A stretch of DNA of 64,000 nt, taken from assembly GCF_013087515.1 (NCBI RefSeq), contig NZ_JABFCN010000058.1, forward strand, positions 1 through 64,000. The letters run 5' to 3'. Position numbers and translations under genes: made by a program. Each line of letters opens with the position of its first letter. Within the stretch, counting starts at the first letter, position 1. The stretch is from Rhizobium sophorae (GTDB lineage Bacteria > Pseudomonadota > Alphaproteobacteria > Rhizobiales > Rhizobiaceae). The notes under the pieces were generated by a model that was given only the letters and a program-made list of their open reading frames with translations, was not told the origin of the DNA and made no database searches. Positions 43,626-51,954 of the stretch are shown here, piece by piece.

Positions 43626-44873
43626 TTAGTTCGGATTGGTGCGTTCGAGGATACGGGTGAAGTCGGCCTGCGTCTTGGCGATCGTTGCGTCGACGTCGTC
43701 ACCGAAGATCGTGCCCTGGATCAGATTGAGGAAGGGTCCGGTGCGGCTGACGAAGAGTTCGTCGGACGAAAATGTGTAGGGCGTGCGCGCCTTGGCGAGG
43801 ATATTGTAGGCGACGAGATTGCGCTGATCGAACTTCGCATAGGCTTCCGCTGCGAGGTCGGTACGCGACGGCATCCCCGATTCCTGGGTGATGTAGACCT
43901 GCTGCTCGGGCTGCATGTAAAAATTGACGAAGTCGAGCGCGACTTTCTTCTTCTCTTCGCTGATGCCCTTGATCAGGGAAAGCGTATCGCCGCCGGCAAA
44001 GCTCGATTCACCGCCCTTAGGCCCGGGGATCGGTGCGACGGCGAATTTCACGTCGGGATATTTGCTGGTCAGCAGATTGACGATGTAAGAGCCGGTCATC
44101 AGGATGCCGACCTTGCCCGAGGCGAAGGCTTCGACGGCATTGTTGCCGTTGCCGGAACGCGAGGTCGGATGGATCGCGCCGGCCTTCCACATATCGCGAT
44201 AGGCAGCAATGGTCTCACGCAGCGCCGGCGTGTCGACCGTAGCGCTGCGGCCGTCATCGCTCAGCACATCGGCATTGGCGGCCCAGAGATGCGGCAGGAA
44301 GTCGTAGATCAGCCAGCTTCCCGAATTGGCGACGAAATAGAAGCCATAGGTCTCGTTGCCGAGCGCGGCGATCTTCTTGGCGTCGGCGGCAATCTCCTCC
44401 ATCGATGCCGGCGCCTTGTTCGGATCGAGGCCGGCCTTGGTGAACAGATCGGTGTTATAAGCAATGATCGAGGCATCCGGCAGGGCCGGCACGCCGTAGA
44501 TCTTGCCGTCATAGGTGGCAAGGCGGATGTGGGACGGGCTCATGGCCGCGGAATAAGGCAGGCCCTTCACGAAGTCGGAGATATCCTCGAGACCGTCCGC
44601 GGCAGCAAAGGTAGGGAGATAGATCAGGTCGAGCACGGCACCGTCAGGAGCCGCGCTGCCGGCAATCGCCGCACCCAGCTTCGGCACCATCTGCTCCGCC
44701 GTGATCTGGGTGACGTTGACCTTGTCGGAGTGCGAGGCGTTGTATTTGTCGGCCAATCCCTGAAGGACGGCGCCGGACGACGTGCGCACCCATAGGGTGA
44801 TTTCTTCGGCGCCGGCGAGAGAAGAGCTTGCCAGCAGCGCAAGAGCGGTGATCGTTGTTTTCAGTCGAAGCAT
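43626..44873 (-). CDS. CUT1 sugar ABC transporter substrate-binding protein
   Basis: This 415-aa periplasmic binding protein of cluster B/D type has a signal peptide (TTITALALLASSSLAGAEE), then ITLWVRTSSGAVLQGLADKY, and VGILMTGSYIV and FAGGDTLSLIKG in the hinge region. It is the first gene of the arabinoside operon, divergent from a LacI regulator, with paired operators between them. Given the GH127 enzyme, the ligand is probably a short arabinofuranoside. Confidence 0.92.
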   Translation of the reverse strand: MLRLKTTITALALLASSSLAGAEEITLWVRTSSGAVLQGLADKYNASHSDKVNVTQITAEQMVPKLGAAIAGSAAPDGAVLDLIYLPTFAAADGLEDISDFVKGLPYSAAMSPSHIRLATYDGKIYGVPALPDASIIAYNTDLFTKAGLDPNKAPASMEEIAADAKKIAALGNETYGFYFVANSGSWLIYDFLPHLWAANADVLSDDGRSATVDTPALRETIAAYRDMWKAGAIHPTSRSGNGNNAVEAFASGKVGILMTGSYIVNLLTSKYPDVKFAVAPIPGPKGGESSFAGGDTLSLIKGISEEKKKVALDFVNFYMQPEQQVYITQESGMPSRTDLAAEAYAKFDQRNLVAYNILAKARTPYTFSSDELFVSRTGPFLNLIQGTIFGDDVDATIAKTQADFTRILERTNPN

Positions 44874-44929
44874 GCTTGTTCCCCTTTTTCTCGTTCAGGC
44901 CCAAGGCCATCGGACGAAATGGACGTTAG

Positions 44930-44974
44930 ATCAGATTTTTTTTGATGTCGACAGTCTGTGTGCATAAATCTGAT
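44930..44974. promoter_or_regulatory. Inverted repeat in the arabinoside operon control region
   Basis: ATCAGATTT (44930-44938) and AAATCTGAT (44966-44974) are perfect 9-base complements with 27 bases between, including a T-run and TGTCGACA. GGAC and GTCC flank the arms outward. It sits just beyond the binding-protein gene start and may be a second regulator site or a promoter-overlapping dyad. Confidence 0.45.
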
Positions 44975-44980
44975 GTCCGA

Positions 44981-45031
44981 TTGATAAAACCTTTTAACAG
45001 CTCATTTTTTTCTGCTAAAAGCTTTTATCAG
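44981..45031. promoter_or_regulatory. Paired LacI-type operators between the arabinoside operon and its regulator
   Basis: Site 1 (44981-45000) is TTGATAAAACCTTTTAACAG. Site 2 (45012-45031), read on the other strand, is CTGATAAAAGCTTTTAGCAG, with a perfect TAAAAGCTTTTA core. Seventeen of 20 positions agree. The centres are 31 bp apart, three helical turns, so two repressors would bind on one face. Site 2 ends 21 bases before the LacI start codon. Confidence 0.75.
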
Positions 45032-45052
45032 GGATCGAACACGAGGCAGATC

Positions 45053-46069
45053 TTGAACAATACGGGTGATCGGAGACGGACGATTTACGACGTGGCAAAG
45101 GCTGCGGGCGTCAGCATTTCGACGGCGTCAAACGCACTGAACGGCACGGGCCGGACGAACGCCGAGACGCGCGAGCGGGTTCGGCGCGTGGCGGAGGAGA
45201 TCGGATTTCGGCCCAATGCACTCGCTCGTGGGTTGCTAAGCAAGCGAAGCCATGCGATCGGCATGCTGACGAACGATACCTATGGGCGACTGACGCTGCC
45301 GATGGCGGCCGGGGTATCGGAGGTGCTGGTCGATCACGGCGTGTCCGTCTTCCTCTGCGCCACGAACAATGATCCAAGGCTCGCCCAGCAGCACCTGGAG
45401 GCGCTTCTCGACCGGCAGGTCGACGGCATCATATTCACCGCGACGCGCCTCGACCTCACGCCGCCGGTCCAGCTATCCCGCCTGCCGATACCCGTCGTCT
45501 ACGTCTTTGCCGAGGGGCCGGCTGACAGCGTCACCTTCTTTCCGGATGACGAACAGGGCCCCCGCCTCGCCGTCGATCACCTGAAAGAGCTCGGTCGCTC
45601 GCGGATCCTCCACATCACCGGGCCGCGGGATTATCTGGCCGCTCGCATCCGTGCCCAATCCTATCTCGACGCCTGCGGCGACGGGGCCGAAGCGATGTTC
45701 GGCGACTGGTCGGAGGAATGGGGTCACGAAGCCGTTCAGACGGTGTTTGCCCGGCCCGGCGCAAAACCCGACGCCATCTTCTGCGGCAGCGACGAGATCG
45801 CCCGAGGTGTCATCGATGCGCTACGCGACCTCAATGTGGAGATTCCCACGGATGTCGCCGTGGTCGGCTTCGACAATTGGGAGGTCGTGGCACGGCAGAC
45901 GCGCCCGCCGCTGACCACCATCGACATGGAGTTGAAGGAACTGGGCCATCGCGCCGGCCTGGCAATCCTCAGCCTCTCCAAGGGTGAACCGGTCCCTGCC
46001 GGCATCACGAGATTGCCGTGTCGCCTGGTCGTGCGGCAATCGTGCGGCAGCCCCCTTCGATCCGACTGA
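45053..46069 (+). CDS. LacI-family regulator of the arabinoside operon
   Basis: This 338-aa repressor has helix-turn-helix TIYDVAKAAGVSISTASNAL, hinge FRPNALARGLLSKRSHAIGM and a periplasmic-binding-like core ending with DVAVVGFDNWEVVARQTRPP. The start is the TTG at 45053 with GAGG upstream; the upstream frame back to 44942 covers the operators and is not coding. It is divergent from the ABC/GH127 operon and convergent with the next LacI gene, 40 bases away. Confidence 0.9.
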   Translation: MNNTGDRRRTIYDVAKAAGVSISTASNALNGTGRTNAETRERVRRVAEEIGFRPNALARGLLSKRSHAIGMLTNDTYGRLTLPMAAGVSEVLVDHGVSVFLCATNNDPRLAQQHLEALLDRQVDGIIFTATRLDLTPPVQLSRLPIPVVYVFAEGPADSVTFFPDDEQGPRLAVDHLKELGRSRILHITGPRDYLAARIRAQSYLDACGDGAEAMFGDWSEEWGHEAVQTVFARPGAKPDAIFCGSDEIARGVIDALRDLNVEIPTDVAVVGFDNWEVVARQTRPPLTTIDMELKELGHRAGLAILSLSKGEPVPAGITRLPCRLVVRQSCGSPLRSD

Positions 46070-46109
46070 AAACGACGGCAAGAACAGAGACAAGGCGGCG
46101 CCGTCGCTA

Positions 46110-47168
46110 TTATTTGTCCGTGCCATTGCCGGAACGGATCAGGCTGTTGCGGCTGACCAGCGACGGTGTCTGGAGAATATGCTCGGCGCTGGTGCGGCCT
46201 TCTATTCTGGAAATCAAGGCCCTGGTGGCGACCTGGCCGAGCTCCCTGCCCGACTGATCGATGCTTGCGAGATTGACGAGGCCAAGTGCCGCGGTCGACG
46301 AGTTGTCGTATCCGATGACGGCGAGGTCTTCGGGCACGCGCACACCCATCTCCATGGCCAGGCTCAGAAGGATGATCGCGTCGAGATCGCTCCAGCAGAA
46401 CACGGCGTGCGGCCTGTCCTTCCTCGATAGGAATTTTCGCATTGCCTCTTCCCGCTTTGGCGAGGCTATCGGAATTTTTCCGATCACTGCAGACGAGCCG
46501 AGCCCGCTGCGCTGCATCGCCCGGCGAAACCCGATTTCACGCTGGCGGACGACTGAGACCGCGTGTCCCTCGCGCTCTCCAAGGCTGAGCATCTCGATGT
46601 CGCGATAGCCGCAGGCAAGAAGCGCTTCCACGGCGATCTCCGCGCCGCGCTGATCGTCGGTGTTGACGGTGTCGAAGGCCGTCGCGCCGGCATCGTGGTA
46701 ACCGACCGCGACGATCGGTATCTGGACTGCGAACTTTGCGAGGATCTCCGAGGGCAAGCGCGGCGCAACGAGGATCAGGCCGTCCATCTTGTAGTCGATC
46801 ATCGACTCGATCAACGACGTCTCCAGTTGCACGCGCGCATCGCTGACGCCGATCATCGCCTGATAATGCGAGGGCGCCAGCACCCCGTTCACGCCGGCAA
46901 TCACCTCAGGAAGGAAGGGATTGCGAATGTCGATCAGGAGCACGCCGATGGTGAAGCTTCGACCGCGCAGCCCCCTGGCTGCCCGCGATGGGCGATATGC
47001 GAGCACCTCGATGGCATCCGTCACCCTTGCGCGCAACGCGTCACTGACGCCGTAGGCGTTGCGCATCACCTTGGAAACCGCTGCGACCGATACGCCTGCA
47101 TGGGTTGCCACGGTCCGGATCGTCACGCGATCGTTTCGTTGCGGCTTTTGTTTGTCTTCGATGGGCAT
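46110..47168 (-). CDS. LacI-family regulator of the rhamnosidase operon
   Basis: This 352-aa repressor has helix-turn-helix TIRTVATHAGVSVAAVSKVM, hinge YRPSRAARGLRGRSF, and core motifs IGVLLIDIRNPFLPEVIAG and DLAVIGYDNSSTAALGLVNL. The ATG at 47168 is used; a longer frame to 47234 runs into the promoter region. It is divergent from the GH78 alpha-L-rhamnosidase operon, with an operator at 47265-47292, so its effector is probably L-rhamnose or a rhamnoside. Confidence 0.9.
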   Translation of the reverse strand: MPIEDKQKPQRNDRVTIRTVATHAGVSVAAVSKVMRNAYGVSDALRARVTDAIEVLAYRPSRAARGLRGRSFTIGVLLIDIRNPFLPEVIAGVNGVLAPSHYQAMIGVSDARVQLETSLIESMIDYKMDGLILVAPRLPSEILAKFAVQIPIVAVGYHDAGATAFDTVNTDDQRGAEIAVEALLACGYRDIEMLSLGEREGHAVSVVRQREIGFRRAMQRSGLGSSAVIGKIPIASPKREEAMRKFLSRKDRPHAVFCWSDLDAIILLSLAMEMGVRVPEDLAVIGYDNSSTAALGLVNLASIDQSGRELGQVATRALISRIEGRTSAEHILQTPSLVSRNSLIRSGNGTDK

Positions 47169-47264
47169 GAAATCTCTGGCTTGCGGCTGCGAGTCGTCAA
47201 CAGCGCCCGCTGAACCACCATGGCAGACTGGCAACGAAATTTCTATTGCGCTTCCGAAGAAAAT

Positions 47265-47292
47265 GTAGAACGTTATATGGAGAACGTTCTAC
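47265..47292. promoter_or_regulatory. LacI-type operator of the rhamnosidase operon
   Basis: GTAGAACGTT (47265-47274) and AACGTTCTAC (47283-47292) form a perfect 10-bp inverted repeat around an 8-base spacer. The right part also contains AGAACGTTCT, itself a perfect palindrome with the central CG typical of LacI-family operators. It ends 19 bases before the rhamnosidase ATG, next to the GGGAGGA ribosome site, so bound repressor would block transcription directly. Confidence 0.8.
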
Positions 47293-47311
47293 AAATTGTC
47301 GGGAGGACTTT

Positions 47312-49633
47312 ATGAACTTTCAGCCGGCAGCCGTCAGCGGCAATCTCGTTTCGCGCGCCTGGTCCGGGGATATGATCGCGCCGCTGTCGGACGGCGGCCA
47401 GGGAACGGTCGCAAGCTTCGTCTCCAGCACCTTCGATCATGATGGCGCGGGGCTTCCGGTCGAACTCTTCATCTCCGCTCTTGGCCTCTATCGCTGCTTC
47501 ATCAACGGCATTCGCGTCGGCGACGACCTGTTGACCCCAGGCTGGACGAACTACGACGATCGCCTTGCCTATCAGCGATATGATGTCTCGAATCTGCTCA
47601 AGCCGGGCCAGAACCGGATCGAGATCTGGCTTGCCGACGGGTGGTACCGGTCGCCTTTGATGTGGGGCGCTAAAGCGATCCCGAACTGCTGGGGCGACAG
47701 AATCGGCGCTATCGCCGATCTGATCGGACCTGATGGCACCATTCTTTCGACCGACACCACATGGCGAAGCGGTCTTCTGCCGATCCTGAAGTCGGGGATC
47801 TATTTCGGCGAGGTCTACGATGCCCGGCAGGAAAACCGCGTCGAAACCCACGGCACCGAGAGATTGCCGTTCGACAGGGAATTGCTCGTCGCGCATGAAA
47901 CTGCTGCGGTGCGCGAGTTGCGGCCACTCGCCCCTGTGGAAAGCTGGACCGACGATGACGGCAGGACGGTCTACGATTTCGGCCAGAATGCTGGCGGCTA
48001 TATCAGATACACGGTCCGCGGCATTGCCGGCGCCGAAGTGCGGGTAGAGCATTCGGAAGTTCTCGGCCCTGATCGTCACTTCGACAATCGCAACTATCGC
48101 ACGGCCACCGCACATACAGTCTACACGCTGCGCGGCGACGGTGAGGAGACTTACGCGCCGCATTTCACCTTCCACGGCTTCCGCTATGCCAGGGTGACGG
48201 TCAAGGGCGACGCGAAGATCCTGGCGATCGCATCCGTGCCGATTTCGTCGGTGCCCGAGCCGGCCGGCGGTTTCACCTCGGGCAATGCGCTGGTCAATCG
48301 CCTCGTCGAGAATACCATCTGGTCGCAGCGCGCCAATTTCGTCGAAGTGCCGACCGATTGCCCGCAGCGCGACGAGCGCTTGGGCTGGACGGGCGACGCC
48401 CAGGTGTTTGCCGCAACCGCCTGCTGGCTGAGCGACAGCCAATCCTTCCTCAGGAAATATCTGCGCGACGTGATGGCCGACCAGCGCGAGGACGGCGCCG
48501 TCTCGCATTTTTCACCGGATCCGACACGTCTGCATCCGGCCAATTTCCCGGGCTATGCCGGCTCGACCGGCTGGGGCGATGCGATCGTCGTCATCCCCTG
48601 GGTTCTCTACACCCATTACGGCGATCGGGCTGTCCTGGCGGAATGTCTGGATTCGATGGTGCGCTGGGTCGATTTCGTCTGGTCGATCTCGGATGGTCCG
48701 CTGGTGCGCCCACCGTCGCGCTGGGGCGACCGCGGCTTTACCTTCGGCGACTGGCTGCAGCCGGTCGGCGACAACCGGAAGCCTCGCCCGACGATCGCCG
48801 ACGACTGCGCGGCCACACTCTACCATTTCATCTCGACCGACCTTCTGGCAAGGATCGCAGCCACGCTCGGCGAGCATGCGCTTGAAGAGCGAATGAAACA
48901 GCGCGCCAACGAAATCCGGCTGGCATTCACCAACGAGTTCATCACGCCATCGGGACGGCTCGCACACAACGACCAGACGTCCTATGCGCTGGCCTTCCTG
49001 CACGAGTTGATACCGGCCGAGCATAGGCAAGCCGCACAGCAGCATTTCCGACAGGTGATCATCGATGCCGACTACAAAATCGGCACCGGCTTCATCGGCA
49101 CGCCTGCCCTGCTGCCGGCGCTGACGAAACTAGGGATGGACGATCTGGCCGAAAAGGTCTTCCTGCAGGAGGATGTACCGGGCTGGCTCTATCAGGTCTC
49201 GAAGGGAGCGACGACGATCTGGGAGCGCTGGGATTCCATGGCGCCCGACGGCACCATCTACGAACCCGACATGAACAGCTACAACCACTATGCCTATGGC
49301 GCCGTCTGCCAGTGGCTGTTCGAAAGCGTCGCCGGAATTTCGCCAAGCCCGAGCGCGCCCGGATTTATCGAGGTGATCGTCGATCCCGCACCGATTCCAT
49401 CCCTTTCGCCGGTTTCGGCCTATCACGATATCAGCCAGGGACGCATCGAGGCCGGCTGGCATTGCGCCGGCAACGAGGTCACCTACGTGCTGACGCTTCC
49501 GGAGGGCTGCATCGGCCGGTTCCGGCCCGGAAAACGGCATCAAAACCCGTCGCTCAACGGAGAGCCTGTCGTCGAGGAAGCCATTCTTCCCTCGGGGACG
49601 CACCGGCTCGTCTTTTCCCTACCCAATTCTTGA
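47312..49633 (+). CDS. GH78 alpha-L-rhamnosidase
   Basis: This 773-aa enzyme has an N-terminal beta-sandwich with LYRCFINGIRVGDDLLTPGWT and LADGWYRSPLMWG, then the alpha/alpha-barrel catalytic domain with the family hallmark DCPQRDERLGWTGDAQ near residue 350. SYNHYAYGAVCQWLFESVAG and a C-terminal beta domain follow. No signal peptide is present, so it hydrolyses imported rhamnosides. The ATG at 47312 follows GGGAGGA by 4 bases. It leads an operon with a complete CUT1 importer; flavonoid glycosides or pectin (RG-I) fragments are likely sources. Confidence 0.92.
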   Translation: MNFQPAAVSGNLVSRAWSGDMIAPLSDGGQGTVASFVSSTFDHDGAGLPVELFISALGLYRCFINGIRVGDDLLTPGWTNYDDRLAYQRYDVSNLLKPGQNRIEIWLADGWYRSPLMWGAKAIPNCWGDRIGAIADLIGPDGTILSTDTTWRSGLLPILKSGIYFGEVYDARQENRVETHGTERLPFDRELLVAHETAAVRELRPLAPVESWTDDDGRTVYDFGQNAGGYIRYTVRGIAGAEVRVEHSEVLGPDRHFDNRNYRTATAHTVYTLRGDGEETYAPHFTFHGFRYARVTVKGDAKILAIASVPISSVPEPAGGFTSGNALVNRLVENTIWSQRANFVEVPTDCPQRDERLGWTGDAQVFAATACWLSDSQSFLRKYLRDVMADQREDGAVSHFSPDPTRLHPANFPGYAGSTGWGDAIVVIPWVLYTHYGDRAVLAECLDSMVRWVDFVWSISDGPLVRPPSRWGDRGFTFGDWLQPVGDNRKPRPTIADDCAATLYHFISTDLLARIAATLGEHALEERMKQRANEIRLAFTNEFITPSGRLAHNDQTSYALAFLHELIPAEHRQAAQQHFRQVIIDADYKIGTGFIGTPALLPALTKLGMDDLAEKVFLQEDVPGWLYQVSKGATTIWERWDSMAPDGTIYEPDMNSYNHYAYGAVCQWLFESVAGISPSPSAPGFIEVIVDPAPIPSLSPVSAYHDISQGRIEAGWHCAGNEVTYVLTLPEGCIGRFRPGKRHQNPSLNGEPVVEEAILPSGTHRLVFSLPNS

Positions 49634-49670
49634 GGAGCATACACGTCACATCGTTCAGAGGAGGAACGTC

Positions 49671-50954
49671 ATGACACATCGGATTAAACTCGTTCTTGCG
49701 GGCGCCTCCGCGCTTTTGGCACTGGTCGCGGCTGGCCCGTCGCATGCGGACACCACGCTGTCTTTGCTAATCGACAACAGCCCGGACACAGTCGCGGCCG
49801 CCGAAGCGCTGGTTGCCGCCTACCAGGCCAAGGCGCCTGACGTAACGATCGAAATCGAGCAGCGGCCCGGTGGCGGCGAAGGCGACAACATCGTCAAGAC
49901 GCGCCTGGCGACCGGTGAAATGCCCGATGTGTTCCTCTATAATTCCGGTTCGCTGCTGCAGGCGCTGAAGCCGACACAGACGCTTGTCGATCTGAGTGGC
50001 CTCTCGTCGCAAGCGAAGGTGGACGACGGTTTCAAGTCAGTCGTCCGCGCCGACGACAAACTCTACGGCGTTCCCTTCGGCACGGCGATGGCGGGCGGGA
50101 TCCTCTATAACAGGAAAATCTACCAGGACCTCGGCCTCACCGTCCCGAAGACATGGGCGGACTTCATGGCGAACAACGAAAAGGTTAAGGCATCGGGCAA
50201 GGTCGCAGTGGTGCAGACCTACCGCGATACCTGGACCTCGCAGCTGTTCGTTCTGGCTGACTATTACAACCTGCATGCCGCCGTGCCGAACTTCGCCGCC
50301 GACTACACCGCCAACAAGGCGAAATATGCCGAGACGCCTGCGGCCATGAAAGGCTTCGAACGGCTGAAGGATGTTCACGACGCCGGTCTGATGAATGAGG
50401 ACTTCGGCGCGGCAAGTTATGATGATGGCCTGAGAATGGTTTCGACGGGCGAGGCAGCGCATTATCCGATGCTGACCTTTGCAGTCGGCGTGCTCAAGCA
50501 GAATTATCCCGAAAACCTCAGCGATGTCGGCTTCTTCGCCCAGCCGAGCGACGCCGCCGCAACCAACGGCCTGACCGTCTGGATGCCGCCGGCCCTCTAC
50601 ATTCCCGCCGCCAGCGCGCATATCGAAGAAGCGAAGAAATTCGTGGATTTTGCCGGAAGCGTCGAGGGCTGCAAGATCATGATGGAAATCAACACCGTTC
50701 AGGGACCTTCGCTCGTCGAGGGCTGCGATCTGCCGGCCGACGTGCCGCCTGTGGTCAAGGACATGCTCCCCTATTTCGAAACCAAAGGCATGACGACACC
50801 GGCACTGGAATTCGTTTCGCCGATCAAGGGACCGTCCCTCGAGCAGATTACCGTCGAAGTCGGCTCCGGCATTCGCCAGCCGGCCGACGCGGCAAAGCTC
50901 TATGACGACGACGTGCGCAAGCAGGCCAAGCAGCTCGGTCTGCCGAACTGGTAG
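49671..50954 (+). CDS. CUT1 ABC transporter substrate-binding protein (rhamnoside operon)
   Basis: This 427-aa periplasmic binding protein has a signal peptide (LVLAGASALLALVAAGPSHA), TTLSLLIDNSPDTVAAAEAL at the start of the mature domain, and GVPFGTAMAGGILYNRKIYQ typical of family 1 binding proteins. A strong GGAGGAAC ribosome site precedes it. It follows the rhamnosidase gene by 37 bases. Two hairpins after its stop (50977-50996 and 51028-51053) probably raise its level relative to the permeases. Confidence 0.9.
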   Translation: MTHRIKLVLAGASALLALVAAGPSHADTTLSLLIDNSPDTVAAAEALVAAYQAKAPDVTIEIEQRPGGGEGDNIVKTRLATGEMPDVFLYNSGSLLQALKPTQTLVDLSGLSSQAKVDDGFKSVVRADDKLYGVPFGTAMAGGILYNRKIYQDLGLTVPKTWADFMANNEKVKASGKVAVVQTYRDTWTSQLFVLADYYNLHAAVPNFAADYTANKAKYAETPAAMKGFERLKDVHDAGLMNEDFGAASYDDGLRMVSTGEAAHYPMLTFAVGVLKQNYPENLSDVGFFAQPSDAAATNGLTVWMPPALYIPAASAHIEEAKKFVDFAGSVEGCKIMMEINTVQGPSLVEGCDLPADVPPVVKDMLPYFETKGMTTPALEFVSPIKGPSLEQITVEVGSGIRQPADAAKLYDDDVRKQAKQLGLPNW

Positions 50955-50976
50955 CGATCCTTCGGGCTACAGCGCC

Positions 50977-50996
50977 GCGCGTCTTTTCAGACGCGC
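50977..50996 (+). repeat. mRNA hairpin 1 after the binding-protein gene
   Basis: GCGCGTCT and AGACGCGC form a perfect 8-bp stem with a TTTC loop, 22 bases after the stop codon. No T-run follows and the operon continues, so it is more likely an RNA-stabilising or attenuating hairpin than a full terminator. Confidence 0.6.
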
Positions 50997-51027
50997 AAAG
51001 GAGGCTGTAACACTTTGAATTGCGGGC

Positions 51028-51053
51028 AACCTCGCTCCCGAAGGAGCGAGGTT
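51028..51053 (+). repeat. mRNA hairpin 2 before the permease genes
   Basis: AACCTCGCTCC and GGAGCGAGGTT form a perfect 11-bp stem closed by a CGAA loop, ending 22 bases before the first permease start. With hairpin 1 it would block 3' exonucleases moving into the binding-protein message. Confidence 0.65.
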
Positions 51054-51075
51054 CCACCCGATCGAAGAGGTAGTC

Positions 51076-51954
51076 ATGATCGAGACACCCCCCCGCTCGC
51101 GAAAATCGCCCTACCCGCTGTGGTTTTTCATTCCGGCCGCAATCATCTACGGCGTGCTGTTTCTGGTTCCGACGATTTCATCTCTCTGGTTCAGCATGAC
51201 GCGCTGGGATCTGTCGACCGCCGAATTCATCGGGCTTGAGAACTTCCAGCAGTTCTTTTCGGAACCGTTCCTGATCCAGGGGCTCGTCAACACGCTGATC
51301 TACGCTGTGACGACGTCCGGCCTGAAGACGGTCTGCGGGCTGCTGCTGGCCGTGCTTCTGACCAGTAATATTTTTGCCCGCGGTTTCCTGCGAACGCTGG
51401 TCTTCTTCCCCGTCCTGGTGTCGACGATCGGCATCGGCATCACCTTCGCGGTGATGATGCATCCCACGAAGGGCATTATCAACGTCGCGCTCGAGACGAT
51501 CGGCATTCCGGGACCTGGATGGCTGACCAATCCGGCACTGGCGCTTTTTTCAGTGGCCCTGGTCGATGTCTGGAAGGGTGTCGGGCTCGCCACGCTGATC
51601 TTCATCGCCGGCCTTGCCGCCATTAGCCCCGATTATTATGAGGCGTCGAGAATTGACGGCGCCACGCGCCTTCAGCAATTTTTCCGGATCACCCTGCCGC
51701 TCGTGCGTCCCGCCACCGTCATCGTCGTGACGCTGTCGCTGATCGGCGGGCTTCGGTCATTCGACCTGATATGGGCAATGACCCGCGGCGGGCCTGGTTT
51801 CTCCTCCGATGTGATCGCTTCGGTCATCTACAAACAGTACCAGGCCGGTTTCTACGGCCTGTCGACGGCCGGCAACGTCATCCTGTTTGCGCTGATCGCC
51901 GTGATCATCCTGCCATTCACCCTTTGGTTCAACCGGCGCGGGGTCGAAGAATGA
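51076..51954 (+). CDS. CUT1 sugar ABC permease (MalF type, rhamnoside operon)
   Basis: This 292-aa permease has about six membrane helices starting with LWFFIPAAIIYGVLFLVPTI, and the EAA loop EASRIDGATRLQQFFRITLP. It ends with the usual LWFNRRGVEE tail. GAAGAGG precedes the start. The stop overlaps the next permease start as ATGA. Confidence 0.92.
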   Translation: MIETPPRSRKSPYPLWFFIPAAIIYGVLFLVPTISSLWFSMTRWDLSTAEFIGLENFQQFFSEPFLIQGLVNTLIYAVTTSGLKTVCGLLLAVLLTSNIFARGFLRTLVFFPVLVSTIGIGITFAVMMHPTKGIINVALETIGIPGPGWLTNPALALFSVALVDVWKGVGLATLIFIAGLAAISPDYYEASRIDGATRLQQFFRITLPLVRPATVIVVTLSLIGGLRSFDLIWAMTRGGPGFSSDVIASVIYKQYQAGFYGLSTAGNVILFALIAVIILPFTLWFNRRGVEE

